Assembly: GCF_003627755.1 (NCBI RefSeq)
Contig: NZ_CP032696.1
Span: 186,001 to 250,000 of the forward strand
Length of the DNA stretch: 64,000 nucleotides
From: Rhizobium jaguaris
Lineage (GTDB): Bacteria; Pseudomonadota; Alphaproteobacteria; Rhizobiales; Rhizobiaceae
Direction: 5' to 3'
Of this stretch, positions 1 to 9,074 are shown piece by piece. Made by a program: the position numbers and the translations under genes. Below the pieces are notes generated by a model that was given only the letters and a program-made list of their open reading frames with translations, searched no databases and was not told the DNA's origin. Position 1 is the stretch's first letter. Every line of letters starts with the position of its first letter.

Positions 1-503
1 GGCAGCCTGTCGACTTCGAAAAGCAGCGGCTCGTAAGCGGCGTTGAACACACCACGCTCTCCGACCGACATCGTGCCGATCGTGTCGCCGTGATAGCTGT
101 GCTCCATCACCACGATGCGGCTGCGCGGCTTTTGCGTGTTATGGAAAAAGCCGAGCGCCATCTTCAGCGCCACCTCGACCGCGGTGGAGCCGCTGTCGGA
201 ATAGAAGACGTGCTTGAGCCCAGCAGGCGCGACCTCGATCAAGCCTCTGGCCAGCTCTTCGGCCGGTTCATGGGTATATTCGGCGAAGATGACCTGGTCG
301 TAGGTTTCGCAGGCGCGCCGGATCGCATCCATGATCACCGGATGACGGTGGCCGTGGGTAATCACCCACCAGGAGGAGATGGCGTCGAGAATGGCCGCGC
401 CATCTTCGTCCACAAGATAGGCACCTTCGGTTTTTGCGATACGCTTCATCACGGGTTCGAGCGCGTGCTGCGTAAAGGGATGCCATACGGGCGAACACGT
501 CAT
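1..503 (-). CDS. bioA: BioA, adenosylmethionine-8-amino-7-oxononanoate aminotransferase (partial)
   Basis: Only the first 167 or so codons are inside the window; the family is about 420 residues. The enzyme is PLP-dependent and moves the amino group of S-adenosylmethionine onto KAPA to give DAPA in biotin synthesis. The reading frame opens [14 protein letters not shown] and continues with the family pattern [13 protein letters not shown] and then [13 protein letters not shown], typical of class III aminotransferases. The ATG overlaps the bioD stop as ATGA, so it is translationally coupled as the fourth gene of bioBFDA. The PLP lysine lies in the missing C-terminal part, so intactness cannot be judged. 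Confidence 0.9.
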   Translation of the reverse strand, partial: MTCSPVWHPFTQHALEPVMKRIAKTEGAYLVDEDGAAILDAISSWWVITHGHRHPVIMDAIRRACETYDQVIFAEYTHEPAEELARGLIEVAPAGLKHVFYSDSGSTAVEVALKMALGFFHNTQKPRSRIVVMEHSYHGDTIGTMSVGERGVFNAAYEPLLFEVDRL

Positions 504-1138
504 GCCGGCTCCTTGCGGAAGAGATCTATGTCGAAATTTTCGCTAAAGGCCTGCCGCAGAAGCTCCGGTGTGAGCGCATCGAGCTTTGGAAGTCGTCCGA
601 GTAAACGGACCTGCCCCAGCTTTGCGATGATGCTTTCCGTATCCGCTTGTTGAACGCCGATAAAGGCGACGCCGAAAACTGGAATGGACCGGGCGCGCAG
701 CGCCTCCAGCGATAGTAATATGTGATTGATGGTTCCGAGGCCCGTGCGGGCGCAAAGGACGACGGGTATTTGCCAGCGGGCAAAGACGTCTGCGAAGACG
801 ATCTCTTCGGTGAGCGGCACCAGCAATCCACCTGCGCCTTCGATGATCAGCGGCGCATCGGTGCTGGGCGGAATAAGGGCTTCGGCCTCTATCCGGACTC
901 CGTCGATCCTGGCCGCAAGATGCGGCGAAGCCGGTGTCTGCAGCCGGTAGGCTTCCGGCATGATGCGCTCCGACGGTATCCGACCAAGCCGCTGCACCGT
1001 CTCACTGTCCGTTTCGCCTTCGAGGCCGGATTGGACCGGCTTCCAATAGGAAGCGCCGAGCGCATCCGTCAGGGCTGCCGAGAAAACGGTCTTGCCGATG
1101 CCCGTGTCGGTGCCGGTGACCACAAGCCTCAGCGTCAC
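500..1138 (-). CDS. bioD: BioD, ATP-dependent dethiobiotin synthetase
   Basis: Cytoplasmic enzyme that closes the ureido ring of DAPA with CO2 and ATP to give dethiobiotin. The 212-residue product starts [17 protein letters not shown], a P-loop of the BioD type at residues 9-17, and has the second family motif [13 protein letters not shown] chose the GTG start at 1138 because it overlaps the bioF stop (GTGA) and puts the P-loop at the usual distance from the N-terminus; the open frame extends further upstream into bioF, but that part looks like out-of-frame translation. Third gene of bioBFDA. Confidence 0.92.
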   Translation of the reverse strand: MTLRLVVTGTDTGIGKTVFSAALTDALGASYWKPVQSGLEGETDSETVQRLGRIPSERIMPEAYRLQTPASPHLAARIDGVRIEAEALIPPSTDAPLIIEGAGGLLVPLTEEIVFADVFARWQIPVVLCARTGLGTINHILLSLEALRARSIPVFGVAFIGVQQADTESIIAKLGQVRLLGRLPKLDALTPELLRQAFSENFDIDLFRKEPA

Positions 1139-2280
1139 GGTTTTTCCTCCGCGATAACGGCGGCGAGCTGCGCGAACATGTGCGATATCGTCGTCCTGTC
1201 GACGTTCAGCGTGATGGCAATTCTGAGCCTTGCCGTGCCTTCGGGTACTGTTGGCGGCCGGATCGCGCGGATGTCGAAGCCTTCGTCGCGCATCCGTGCT
1301 GCAATCCGCAAGCACAGTGCGTTGTCGCCGATCGGAACCGGCAGAATTTGCGAGCCACTACCGTCGGCGCCAAATGTCGCAGCAAGCTCCGCGTTGGCGA
1401 ATGTCTGCAATGCTTCCAGAGAGGCCTGGCGTTCGGGCTCGTCGGCAAGAACCCTCAACGCCTCGCGCACGCCCGCAGCCATAAGCGGCGATGGCGCGGT
1501 CGAGTAGATGAAGCCGCGTGCCCGGTTGATGAGATAGTCGCATAGCACCGCGCTACCGCCGACCAGCGCGCCGCTACTACCAAGCGCCTTGCCGCAGGTG
1601 TGGAGGACGACGATGTTGTCGCGGCTCTCCAGGCTGTGGGCGAATCCGCGCCCACCGCGACCGAAAACGCCCGTCGCATGGGCCTCGTCAATCACCAGAA
1701 AGCCGTCATGCCGATCGGCCAGTTCGGCGAGCTCGGTCAGAGGAGCCCGATCGCCATCCATCGAATAGAGGCTTTCGACGGCAATCCACGGATGGCCGGC
1801 GCCGCCAGCAGTCCGCCATTTTTGAATGGCCTCGGCAAAGCCCTGGACGTCATTGTGCGGCACGGAGACCGATGGTGCCTTGCTTGCCGAGATGCCTTCA
1901 TGCGCGCTCGCATGTACCAGTACGTCATGAACAATCAGGTCATCCCGCTGCGGCAGGGTCGAAAAGAGCGCGACGTTGGCGGCATAGCCGCTTCCAAAAT
2001 AGAGACAGCGTTCCACGCCGAAATAAGCGGCGGCCTCGGCTTCGAGCGCCTCATGCTCCGGATGGTTGCCGCGCAGCAACCGCGAGCCGCCGGCACCAAC
2101 CGGCACGCCCCGTTCGATCGCTGCGGCGATGGCAGCCTTGAGGCGCGGAGAATTGGCGAGTGCCAGATAGTCGTTCGAGGTGAAGTCGACGCCCCCTTGC
2201 GGCAGGAGGGCCCGATACCGCCCCTTGCGTTCGAGCCCGTTCAATCTCCGGCGATACCGCGCGAGGCCCGCGCCTGTCAT
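1135..2280 (-). CDS. bioF: BioF, 8-amino-7-oxononanoate synthase
   Basis: PLP-dependent alpha-oxoamine synthase that condenses pimeloyl thioester with alanine to KAPA. The 381-residue protein has the family features in order: [11 protein letters not shown] near the N-terminus, [24 protein letters not shown] (PLP-binding Asp and His), and [11 protein letters not shown] with the Schiff-base lysine. The ATG overlaps the bioB stop by four bases, so it is coupled to bioB upstream and to bioD downstream. Full length, with no sign of decay. Confidence 0.95.
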   Translation of the reverse strand: MTGAGLARYRRRLNGLERKGRYRALLPQGGVDFTSNDYLALANSPRLKAAIAAAIERGVPVGAGGSRLLRGNHPEHEALEAEAAAYFGVERCLYFGSGYAANVALFSTLPQRDDLIVHDVLVHASAHEGISASKAPSVSVPHNDVQGFAEAIQKWRTAGGAGHPWIAVESLYSMDGDRAPLTELAELADRHDGFLVIDEAHATGVFGRGGRGFAHSLESRDNIVVLHTCGKALGSSGALVGGSAVLCDYLINRARGFIYSTAPSPLMAAGVREALRVLADEPERQASLEALQTFANAELAATFGADGSGSQILPVPIGDNALCLRIAARMRDEGFDIRAIRPPTVPEGTARLRIAITLNVDRTTISHMFAQLAAVIAEEKP

Positions 2281-3260
2281 GCACGCGGCTCCAGTTCCAT
2301 GGGCTTCAAGCCAAGGCGGCGGAAAAGGCCGGTGTCGTGGTCCTCCCCCGGATTGTCGGCGGTCAGCAACGTATCGCCGACGAAGATGGAATTGGCGCCG
2401 GCGAAGAAACAGAGCGCCTGTGTCTCGTCGCTCATATCAGTCCGACCAGCCGACAGGCGCACATGGGATTGCGGCATCAGAATTCGCGCAAGCGCAATGG
2501 TGCGGATGAACTCGATGGGATCGATCGGCGCGGCATCGGCGAGCTTCGACCCAGGGATCGGAATGAGCATGTTGATGGGCACGCTTTCCGGCGGCGAGGG
2601 CAGGTTGGCGAGCGTCACCAGCATGGAGATGCGGTCGTCAGCCGTTTCCCCCATGCCAAGGATACCGCCGGCGCAGACCTTGATCCCGGCGTCGCGTACG
2701 TTCGAAAGCGTTTCCAGTCGATCGGCGAAGGTGCGGGTGGTGATGATCTCGCTGTAGAAGCGCTCGGAAGTATCGATATTGTGGTTGTAATAGTCGAGGC
2801 CTGCAGCCGCGAGTTCGGCGCTCTGCCCTGTCGACAGCATGCCAAGCGTCATGCAGGTCTCCATGCCGAGCGCCTTGACGCCGCGAACCATCGCAACGAT
2901 CGCTTCCATGTCGCGTTCTTTCGGGCCGCGCCAGGCAGCGCCCATGCAGTAACGCGTTGCACCGCCCTCTTTTGCCTTGGCCGCCTCGGCGACAACCCGC
3001 TCGACCTCCATGAGCTTCGACGCTTTAAGCCCCGTTGGATAGTGTGCTGATTGGCTGCAGTAGCCGCAGTCCTCGGCGCAGCCACCGGTCTTGATCGAAA
3101 GAAGCCGGCTCATCTGCACGGCGTTGGGATCGAAGTTCAACCGATGCACGCCGTGCGCGCGGAACAGTAGGTCGCTGAATGGCAAATTATAGATTTTTTC
3201 TGCTTCGGAATGACCTAATCGTAGGGCTTTGCGCCCATCCTTTATTCGCAGCAGAGCCAT
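2277..3260 (-). CDS. bioB: BioB, biotin synthase (radical SAM)
   Basis: Inserts sulfur into dethiobiotin using a radical-SAM 4Fe-4S cluster and a sacrificial FeS cluster. The 327-residue protein carries the CxxxCxxC motif CAEDCGYC (Cys61, 65, 68), followed by SQSAHYPTG and the later motifs YNHNIDTS and [11 protein letters not shown] at 3260 is preferred over an in-frame TTG one codon upstream because GGAG lies seven bases before the ATG. First gene of the bioBFDA operon. Two operator-like sites lie about 30-55 bases upstream of the start. Confidence 0.95.
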   Translation of the reverse strand: MALLRIKDGRKALRLGHSEAEKIYNLPFSDLLFRAHGVHRLNFDPNAVQMSRLLSIKTGGCAEDCGYCSQSAHYPTGLKASKLMEVERVVAEAAKAKEGGATRYCMGAAWRGPKERDMEAIVAMVRGVKALGMETCMTLGMLSTGQSAELAAAGLDYYNHNIDTSERFYSEIITTRTFADRLETLSNVRDAGIKVCAGGILGMGETADDRISMLVTLANLPSPPESVPINMLIPIPGSKLADAAPIDPIEFIRTIALARILMPQSHVRLSAGRTDMSDETQALCFFAGANSIFVGDTLLTADNPGEDHDTGLFRRLGLKPMELEPRA

Positions 3261-3288
3261 CAAACATCTCCGTCTCGTTGCAGAATCA

Positions 3289-3317
3289 TTATCGATAAAA
3301 TCCGGATTTATCTATAA
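3289..3317 (-). promoter_or_regulatory. Tandem BioR operators in front of bioB
   Basis: TTATCGATAA at 3289-3298 and TTATCTATAA at 3308-3317 both fit the BioR consensus TTATMKATAA described for alphaproteobacterial biotin operons. The second is nearly and the first perfectly palindromic. Their centres are 19 bp apart, close to two helical turns, so two dimers could bind one face. They lie just upstream of the bioB start, where a repressor would cover the promoter. The bioR gene is not in this window. Confidence 0.8.
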
Positions 3318-4073
3318 TCCTGTGAGCTGCCAGGCAAGGGGCTCATATGGCGGTGACCGCCGAAGGTTCAATAGGTGAGGCGGACGGTCGCGGCGGCGGA
3401 TCCGAGACAGAAGTTCCTCGAAGGTCTATTCGTCGGCCTTTAAATTAGGCTGCTCGATCCGGGGTTGAAGCGACTGGTGCCGCAACAAGCTGCGCAAACG
3501 GCGATGCCGGCGCAAAAGGACTTTCGCGGGGTCAGTTTGCGAAGAGTGCTCTGTCTCGGTCATTCGTCCGCGGTGGCTTCACAAAGTCGCGCGGATTCAA
3601 CTGGAAAGTGAGCGCACCAGCCAAGCCTTCCTGCAGATCTTTGATCAGTGTCAAAATCTTGCTTTTCCAATTAACCAAATGGGATATAAACAAACACGAA
3701 AATGGATCGCACGTTCGGGTCGGCCGTTGACGTGGGATTCGTATGATGACCGCGAACAACTATCTTGAGCCGCTTCGAGGCATGTCGCCAATTTCGACCG
3801 TATTTCAAGGCAATAGTGATCATGAGGACGCGGTCGCGATGAAGAACTTTTGCTCCTTTTCAAATCCGACCGCCGATATTGCGCCCCAGATTTGAGTGCG
3901 TCGGCCAGGCGTTTACTGAAGCAATTTGGCTAAACGCTTTAAAGTTGTTATAAGCGAAAAAGATCGTTCATGAAGGTATGGAAAACGACTGAAAAGCGGC
4001 GGAAACAGATGATCCAAGTCGATTCCGATGTGAGCCAAGCCAACCAGCAATTTGCTGGAAAAAGGGACGAGCG
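3318..4073. other. Intergenic stretch, no supported gene
   Basis: About 750 bases between the bio operators and the first XRE-type regulator. Short open frames exist on the minus strand, for example 3532-3759, but none has a convincing ribosome site or recognisable protein family. Possibly a decayed region. Confidence 0.5.
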
Positions 4074-4541
4074 GTGACGCAAGATCTAGCAAGCTACAAA
4101 AGTTCAAAAGGCCTCGTGGACACCACCGATCCGGAAGTCGACAAGCCGATCTATCGGAAGCCCGGTTTTGACGGCAACGTGACGACGCTGGGAGACATGG
4201 AAGAACTGATCAGCGCCTTTCTGAAAAAAACGCGCGAGGCCAAGGGCCTCTCTCGCGCAGATATTGCGCCAATGCTCGGTCTGTCGACACCTGTCTACGG
4301 TCGCTACGAACGGGCATTTTCCAAAATGACGGTCACCCGAATGATCCATCTTTGTGAGATTCTCGGCTTCACGCCCATAGATATGATCTTTGAAGCCGCG
4401 CCGCATCTTTGGGGGCGCACGCAGGAGGAAGCCGAGGATCGTCTTACGCTGGATCGAATAGTCAGAAAGCTTCCGAGCGACGCAACGCACGACCTCATTC
4501 GGCTCTTGAGGCGCATGACCGCCGACGACAACCCGATCTGA
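4074..4541 (+). CDS. XRE-type helix-turn-helix regulator, paralogue 1
   Basis: A 155-residue protein with a Cro/C1-type HTH at about residues 43-105 (KTREAKGLSRADIAPMLGLS, then VYGRYE, and further on MIHLCEILG). Start is GTG at 4074, with AAAGGG about eight bases upstream. It is clearly paralogous to the protein at 8147-8689: both have a conserved N-terminal tag (PIYRKP / PVYRKP), the YGRYE turn and a C-terminal PHLWGRT motif. Role unknown; the position next to a lone repC would suit a plasmid-borne regulator, but nothing in the sequence shows its target. Confidence 0.8.
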   Translation: MTQDLASYKSSKGLVDTTDPEVDKPIYRKPGFDGNVTTLGDMEELISAFLKKTREAKGLSRADIAPMLGLSTPVYGRYERAFSKMTVTRMIHLCEILGFTPIDMIFEAAPHLWGRTQEEAEDRLTLDRIVRKLPSDATHDLIRLLRRMTADDNPI

Positions 4542-4764
4542 CGAGACATCAAGCGTTGGTAAGCTCGGATCTTGGCCATGAACCACCCGGCCAGCCGACG
4601 CTCCTCTTAACCGGTGATCTCGCCAAAGATGTTCTCCATCATCCTCTTTCTGAAATAACGACGTCGCACTTGCGCGGCGTGAGGCCACATCCTTTCATTT
4701 CTGCTTGATCATCGCATGCGCCGATTGCCGCAACGCCGATGATGATATCGCCATCGGCCGTCAG

Positions 4765-6057
4765 CTAAGTTTGCCCGACGGTTCGGTCAAATGCCTCCGG
4801 ACCGCTGCGGGCGGCCAGCCCGAAGACCGAGCGGGCAAGATGTAATTTGCCCGCGGCAGCCCGCTCAGTCATTGCCCGCAAATACCCGCCGGGCGAGGCG
4901 ACTTCCTGCCGGTTGGTTTTTTCAAGGGTAATTGCCACTGCGACTGCTGCTTGCAGTTCGCCCATCGTCGCGACGGCATTGCTACGGATACCCTCTGAAA
5001 TCCCGGTGAAGCGGCACAACATCGGTGTCAGCCGAACAAGGTCCCGAAAGTTGTTGGGAGCGCATCCAAGCTCCTTAAGCGTCGGCGCTGCACGCATGAC
5101 ATCCTTGAGGGCAACCAGGGCCTGCCGCCGAGTGTCGCGCTCGCCGATTGAGCCTGGCCGGGCCGCCGCGCTTTGTTCCAAGGCCCAGTTGCTGGCGGCG
5201 CCGGCTTTTGGAAAACCAAGTCGTCCGGCATGAACCGAACCAGCTTGGCCATTACTACGTTCTGATTGATAAGGAGGTGTAATCTGTTTGTGCATGTCGT
5301 TTTCGACATCTAAACATGTCGTTTTTTCTGCCTCACGCTGGCCTTGCCGTCGAGGGGCGAGCTGCATCAGCCGGTCGATGGACCATTCAAGAAGGAAGGT
5401 CGCACGACGTAGCAGATAGTTGGATGCCTTGGCAGCAATGCCGACATAATTGCTGATGCGCTCGATACGGTCGGCGACGCGTCGGCGCGCTGTTGCACTA
5501 AGATCAGCGGCAGCCAGTGCATAACGGGTATTTCGCAACGCGCCTCGATAGCGTCGCAGCGCCGCTTCGGTCGCCTTCTTCTCCGCCCGGATCTCTTTTA
5601 CACGGCGATCGAGCTCGCCATAGCGCGCGATTAATATTCGTAGGTCGACCCCACATCCATCCGTTATGTCGCCGTCACTGTTTCTGATCGGATATCGCTT
5701 ATAATTTCCACTGTCCTGCATCGTGATCAAACCCAGATCGAAAAACCGGGAAAGCATTCGACTGACCCGACCGACCGAGCGTCCGACCTCAAATGCCAAT
5801 TGACGGTTTGATTTGAAGACGATTGGTTGCCCCGATTTGTCGAAGGCATCGGCGGGAGCGGTGTTGATCAATATCAGCAAAAGATGGCTTTCGGTTCCGT
5901 TTATCAGACCTGTGCAAGTCAGATTTTGAGCAAGCACCGCCAATTGGGCACGGGTCACCATTCCGACTTCTGCCGATTGTGCCAAGCGCCGGAATTCGGC
6001 GCGTTGGGGCGTCATCTTGCGGCCGACTGGCCGCTGATGGGGGGTCGTATCGTCCAT
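4765..6057 (-). CDS. repC: RepC-family plasmid replication initiator, without repAB
   Basis: A 430-residue RepC-like initiator. The N-terminal winged-helix part shows the family pattern (VFKSNRQLAFEVGRSVGRVS, then LSRFFDLGLITMQDS, GNYKRYPIR, and CGVDLRILIARYGEL), followed by a long charged helical stretch, and the C-terminal domain ends with the typical SPGGYLRAMTERAAAGKLHL. RepC binds within its own gene, which usually contains the origin. The start ATG at 6057 has GAGGAC upstream. There is no repA or repB beside it, unlike repABC replicons, so this is either a repC-only replicon remnant from co-integration or a secondary initiator. The leader upstream has two strong inverted repeats (see 6133-6212). 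Confidence 0.85.
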   Translation of the reverse strand: MDDTTPHQRPVGRKMTPQRAEFRRLAQSAEVGMVTRAQLAVLAQNLTCTGLINGTESHLLLILINTAPADAFDKSGQPIVFKSNRQLAFEVGRSVGRVSRMLSRFFDLGLITMQDSGNYKRYPIRNSDGDITDGCGVDLRILIARYGELDRRVKEIRAEKKATEAALRRYRGALRNTRYALAAADLSATARRRVADRIERISNYVGIAAKASNYLLRRATFLLEWSIDRLMQLAPRRQGQREAEKTTCLDVENDMHKQITPPYQSERSNGQAGSVHAGRLGFPKAGAASNWALEQSAAARPGSIGERDTRRQALVALKDVMRAAPTLKELGCAPNNFRDLVRLTPMLCRFTGISEGIRSNAVATMGELQAAVAVAITLEKTNRQEVASPGGYLRAMTERAAAGKLHLARSVFGLAARSGPEAFDRTVGQT

Positions 6058-6132
6058 GTCCTCGTCTCCATTCGGGACCAGGCAAAGCTCCGCCGTTCAC
6101 CAAATTGGTGTTTTTTGTTGACAAGGAAGGAA

Positions 6133-6212
6133 GGGTCTGCGAGAAAGGTTTTGGCTTAATTTATTCTCTTACAGACCCGCTTCCGGATTTCTTCGGGAGC
6201 GGTTTTCTTTTT
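6133..6212 (+). ncRNA. Possible antisense (ctRNA-like) RNA opposite the repC leader
   Basis: Two consecutive inverted repeats lie 75-155 bases upstream of repC on the opposite strand. The first pairs GGGTCTG-CGAGAA (6133-6145) with TTCTC-TTA-CAGACCC (6164-6178). The second is the terminator hairpin at 6177-6212. A TTGACA occurs at 6118-6123, but no good -10 box follows at 17 bp. The layout resembles the small counter-transcribed RNA that limits RepC synthesis in repABC and repC plasmids. This is inference from structure and position. Confidence 0.35.
6177..6212 (+). terminator. Rho-independent terminator, plus strand
   Basis: CCGCTTCCG (6177-6185) pairs with CGGGAGCGG (6194-6202) around an eight-base loop, with one G-T wobble, followed directly by TTTTCTTTTT (6203-6212). 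No gene on the plus strand ends here, which is why a short non-coding transcript antisense to the repC leader is suspected. Confidence 0.7.
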
Positions 6213-6999
6213 CTGGTCGGTTTCGTCATCTCCGTTTCAAGCCCGGCTCATGCGTCGGGATCGTTGTGGGTAATGCGGAAAGCATATCTTAACAAATCAA
6301 TTTGGCGCAAGATATGTACCGATCTGGACTGCTACTTGACGTCACGGTCGGGGCGATCGGCGAGTTAGTTCATTGATTTTATATTACTTTTAGAAGATTG
6401 AGCGGCCTGGATAAATGCCGTTTTGCGCGAGCCTTTTTGGTTCGCCTTATGGATATGGGTTCGACAATTCGCCGAGCGCTTTAAAATCGGACCAATGACA
6501 CCAGCCCGGAACGCGGCGGCCCTCCCGTACTTACGGTTGAGGAGCGCGGATGTGAATCTGGATGGCTGAATGGAATGGCGATTTGGGCGAGGGCAGGTTT
6601 TCCAAACCAGACCATGATCGGCCGGCTGATCATCGACGCAATTGATGACCGCTCCGTCATCAGCCCTTCCGGCCGTCTCCTTGCAAGGTCTTGGCGACGG
6701 CAGCAGGAGGGTTCTGGTGTGCCGTCCAGCGAGTCCATATGAACCCGGTTTCTGCCGCCGGCGTGAGATTGGATCTTCTGGTCGGATTGTCGCCTACCGG
6801 TGCGCGGGTTCTCCATATTGAGATTGTGAATAGTTGTGGGCCTTTCCCTGGGGCTCCATTATATCCATAATCTGTCTGGCCGCAGTGCCGCCGCGGCAAT
6901 TCAATGATCGATCACATGCAAATGCACGGACCCGTCAGTTCTGCGTTCCGCAGCCTTGCCGCCACACTCGCGGACGTTCCGGCGAGTGTGGCGATGATA
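6213..6999. other. Intergenic stretch, no supported gene
   Basis: About 790 bases upstream of the repC leader. Open frames on both strands (for example 6481-6816 and 6660-6899 on the minus strand) overlap one another and lack recognisable family features or clear ribosome sites. I see no convincing gene. Confidence 0.5.
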
Positions 7000-7479
7000 T
7001 CATTGTATTGAACCATGATTGTCATGATATCGGCTCTCTTCCAGCATTGGGGGCCGGCGATCAATGCGCACTTGTAAGCTCGCTAATGCTCCCGCAAGAA
7101 TGAGACCCTTCGAGGTCATGTCGTCAGTCGTGACAAAGACAGGGTCGAGCACCGGTCGGCAACATTGGAAGCGTGCCGCCGCATCCGCAATCGTTATCAA
7201 TGGCGACCGATAAAGCTGTCCACCGTCGCCTCCGATAAGAACGATATTTCCAGCAAGCGGCTTCGGGCAGCCATCAAAGATCGTGAAGGCGGTTAGGCCG
7301 TCTCGCAATGCGTCCTCGTCAAAAAACAGCCAGTGCTTTTCGTCAAAGCGGATCATCTCGATCACCCTGCCGCCGATCAGGTCATAGATCGGTGCAATGC
7401 TATCTCCACCTCCACGATGCAACTTAACGGCTCGAAACAAGGCGGTTTCCGACTCCAACACGTATGCGATTTTTTTCAT
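7000..7479 (-). CDS. Hypothetical protein, DUF3846-like
   Basis: A 159-residue soluble protein beginning MKKIAYVLESETALFRAV, with a central stretch FDEKHWLFFDEDALRDGL and GNIVLIGGDGGQLYRSPL. Composition and codon use look like a real protein. GAGGA lies immediately before the ATG at 7479, which is a tight spacing. The small-domain pattern reminds me of DUF3846 proteins found on plasmids and phages, but this is only an impression. No operon partner. Confidence 0.5.
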   Translation of the reverse strand: MKKIAYVLESETALFRAVKLHRGGGDSIAPIYDLIGGRVIEMIRFDEKHWLFFDEDALRDGLTAFTIFDGCPKPLAGNIVLIGGDGGQLYRSPLITIADAAARFQCCRPVLDPVFVTTDDMTSKGLILAGALASLQVRIDRRPPMLEESRYHDNHGSIQ

Positions 7480-8146
7480 TTCCTCAGCCTTCTATTTTTT
7501 GAAGCGATCTCGTGTCGTACAAAAATGAAGAGAAGGGCCGGTGATTTGCGTTACCAACCCTGGATAGCGACAACGCGGCGCAATATGCTGATTTCTCCGA
7601 GCTGTGTAAATGCTTTCCGAGCCAATTTGGCACGTTTTTTGCGATCAAGTCCGATTCTGCTTTGCGCGAAATTAGTGGATATGACGCTGAATCAGTTGGA
7701 ATATTTCGAATATTCTACCGAAATTTTGCAATGACACTATACCGGCAATGCGCCAAATTTATTGCCAGACTACCCGGTGAGAAGTCTCGGGCAGATATTT
7801 GGTCGAGCCATATTCCTACAAATAATCAACCTATGATGGACATTGAGGGCGAGGAAAGCGGTTTGGCGGAGCGATTGAGCCAGTGCGTTGCAGGCACCCG
7901 CGTTCACATTATCCCAAGCGTAGCCAATTTGGTGCGACAACTCGGTTCCGCATGCGAGGTGGCTTTTACGCAATATGCACTTAACCATTTGATAGATAAC
8001 TATATAGTTTCGGCCACGGCGAACTTTGCATGAGATCGTGCGGTCAAAATATGCGCCAAATAAGATCGGAAAATTTGAATTAGAGGTTTTAACGGCGACA
8101 TTTATCCGTATAAAGAGGTCCTGAGCGCTGACCTTCAGTCCGAGCA
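7480..8146. other. Intergenic stretch with a sigma-54 promoter and doubtful ORFs
   Basis: About 670 bases. It contains a perfect -24/-12 element at 7628-7643 pointing right. Downstream of it an open frame at 7662-8033 (123 codons) overlaps a minus-strand frame at 7770-8162; neither looks like a known family nor has a convincing ribosome site. The transcript from the promoter would run into the regulator at 8147. Confidence 0.4.
7628..7643 (+). promoter_or_regulatory. Sigma-54 (-24/-12) promoter
   Basis: TGGCAC-GTTTT-TTGCG matches the consensus TGGCAC-N5-TTGCW almost perfectly, with the GG and GC elements exactly ten bases apart. I found no TGT-N10-ACA NifA site in the 150 bases upstream, so the activator is unclear. 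The next well-supported gene downstream is the XRE-type regulator at 8147. Confidence 0.6.
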
Positions 8147-8689
8147 ATGGCAGGACCATCATTGAAGCAATGGATTAAAGAACTCGGTTTAAAGCGGATC
8201 GACGATCCAGGCATAAACAGGCCGGTCTATCGAAAACCTTTTGACGGGCGAATAGCACTTAGCGCTGAACTCGAAGAACAGATCAGCATCAGCCTTCGCG
8301 AGGCTCGCGACAGACGAAAACTGTCTCGCTCGAAGCTCGCGCCCTTGCTTGGTCTCAGCGAACAGGTCTATGGCCGCTACGAAAATAAGGTCTCTCGTCT
8401 GACAGTGGGTCGACTGATTCACTTTTGTGAGGTTTTGGACGCAACTCCGGAAGAGATTATTGCGCCGGCAGCACCCCATCTTTGGGGTCGGACTGAAGCC
8501 AAAGCAGCTCTGCTGCTGGGCTGTATCGAGAAGTTGCGGACCTTCGACGAAGAGACTTTGCGGGACGTTTTCTGCTTGTTAGGTCGCATAGGAGAGACCT
8601 GTGACCATGGCGATGGCGATGGCGCTCCGGCAGTTAACCCTTCGTGTCGCGCTGCCGTCGATATCCCTAGTGACGACGGCAAACCATGA
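8147..8689 (+). CDS. XRE-type helix-turn-helix regulator, paralogue 2
   Basis: A 180-residue protein with a Cro/C1-type HTH at about residues 44-106 (REARDRRKLSRSKLAPLLGL, then VYGRYE). It shares the N-terminal RPVYRKPFDG and C-terminal PHLWGRT motifs with the protein at 4074-4541, and has a longer acidic tail. The ribosome site before ATG 8147 is weak. A sigma-54 promoter lies 500 bases upstream in the same direction, so expression in the bacteroid is possible. Target unknown. Confidence 0.75.
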   Translation: MAGPSLKQWIKELGLKRIDDPGINRPVYRKPFDGRIALSAELEEQISISLREARDRRKLSRSKLAPLLGLSEQVYGRYENKVSRLTVGRLIHFCEVLDATPEEIIAPAAPHLWGRTEAKAALLLGCIEKLRTFDEETLRDVFCLLGRIGETCDHGDGDGAPAVNPSCRAAVDIPSDDGKP

Positions 8690-9074
8690 AATGTGCGCCA
8701 CAGCTTTCGGGGAAGGCGCAAGGGGCGCCGCGACGGTCGATCGAATTTGAGCGTGCCATTCCGGCGCGGAGCCCGTGCGCTCGACTTGTCGCCTTATCCT
8801 ATGGTCCAAGTCCCGCCCTCAGCCCACGTTCACCCCAGGACGTAATTGACGCAATGTTCTTCCGGGACTTCGGGTGCGAAATCAAAGCGGTAGTCAACGC
8901 AGGCCAATGATTGCAAGCTCGCATCGACGACTGTTTGAAAGCGACGCTCCATTGCCGCCTCCAAAGACATTCCTGCTAATTTGTTGGCACCTGAGTCTGC
9001 GTTGATCTGGCGAGATCCCGCCCGGAATGGCTCAAATCCACATCTGCCTCCAGATCCAGGCGTGCCCGAGACGC
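8690..9074. other. Intergenic stretch downstream of nodD
   Basis: About 385 bases. A 46-codon minus-strand frame at 8830-8970 (ending EEHCVNYVLG) has protein-like composition and could be the tail of a lost gene, but it has no clear ribosome site and I do not recognise it. Nothing else is seen. Confidence 0.35.

Noticed and set aside
1600..2757. 385-codon plus-strand frame opposite bioF and bioB
   Set aside because: Shadow; the minus-strand products are full-length known enzymes.
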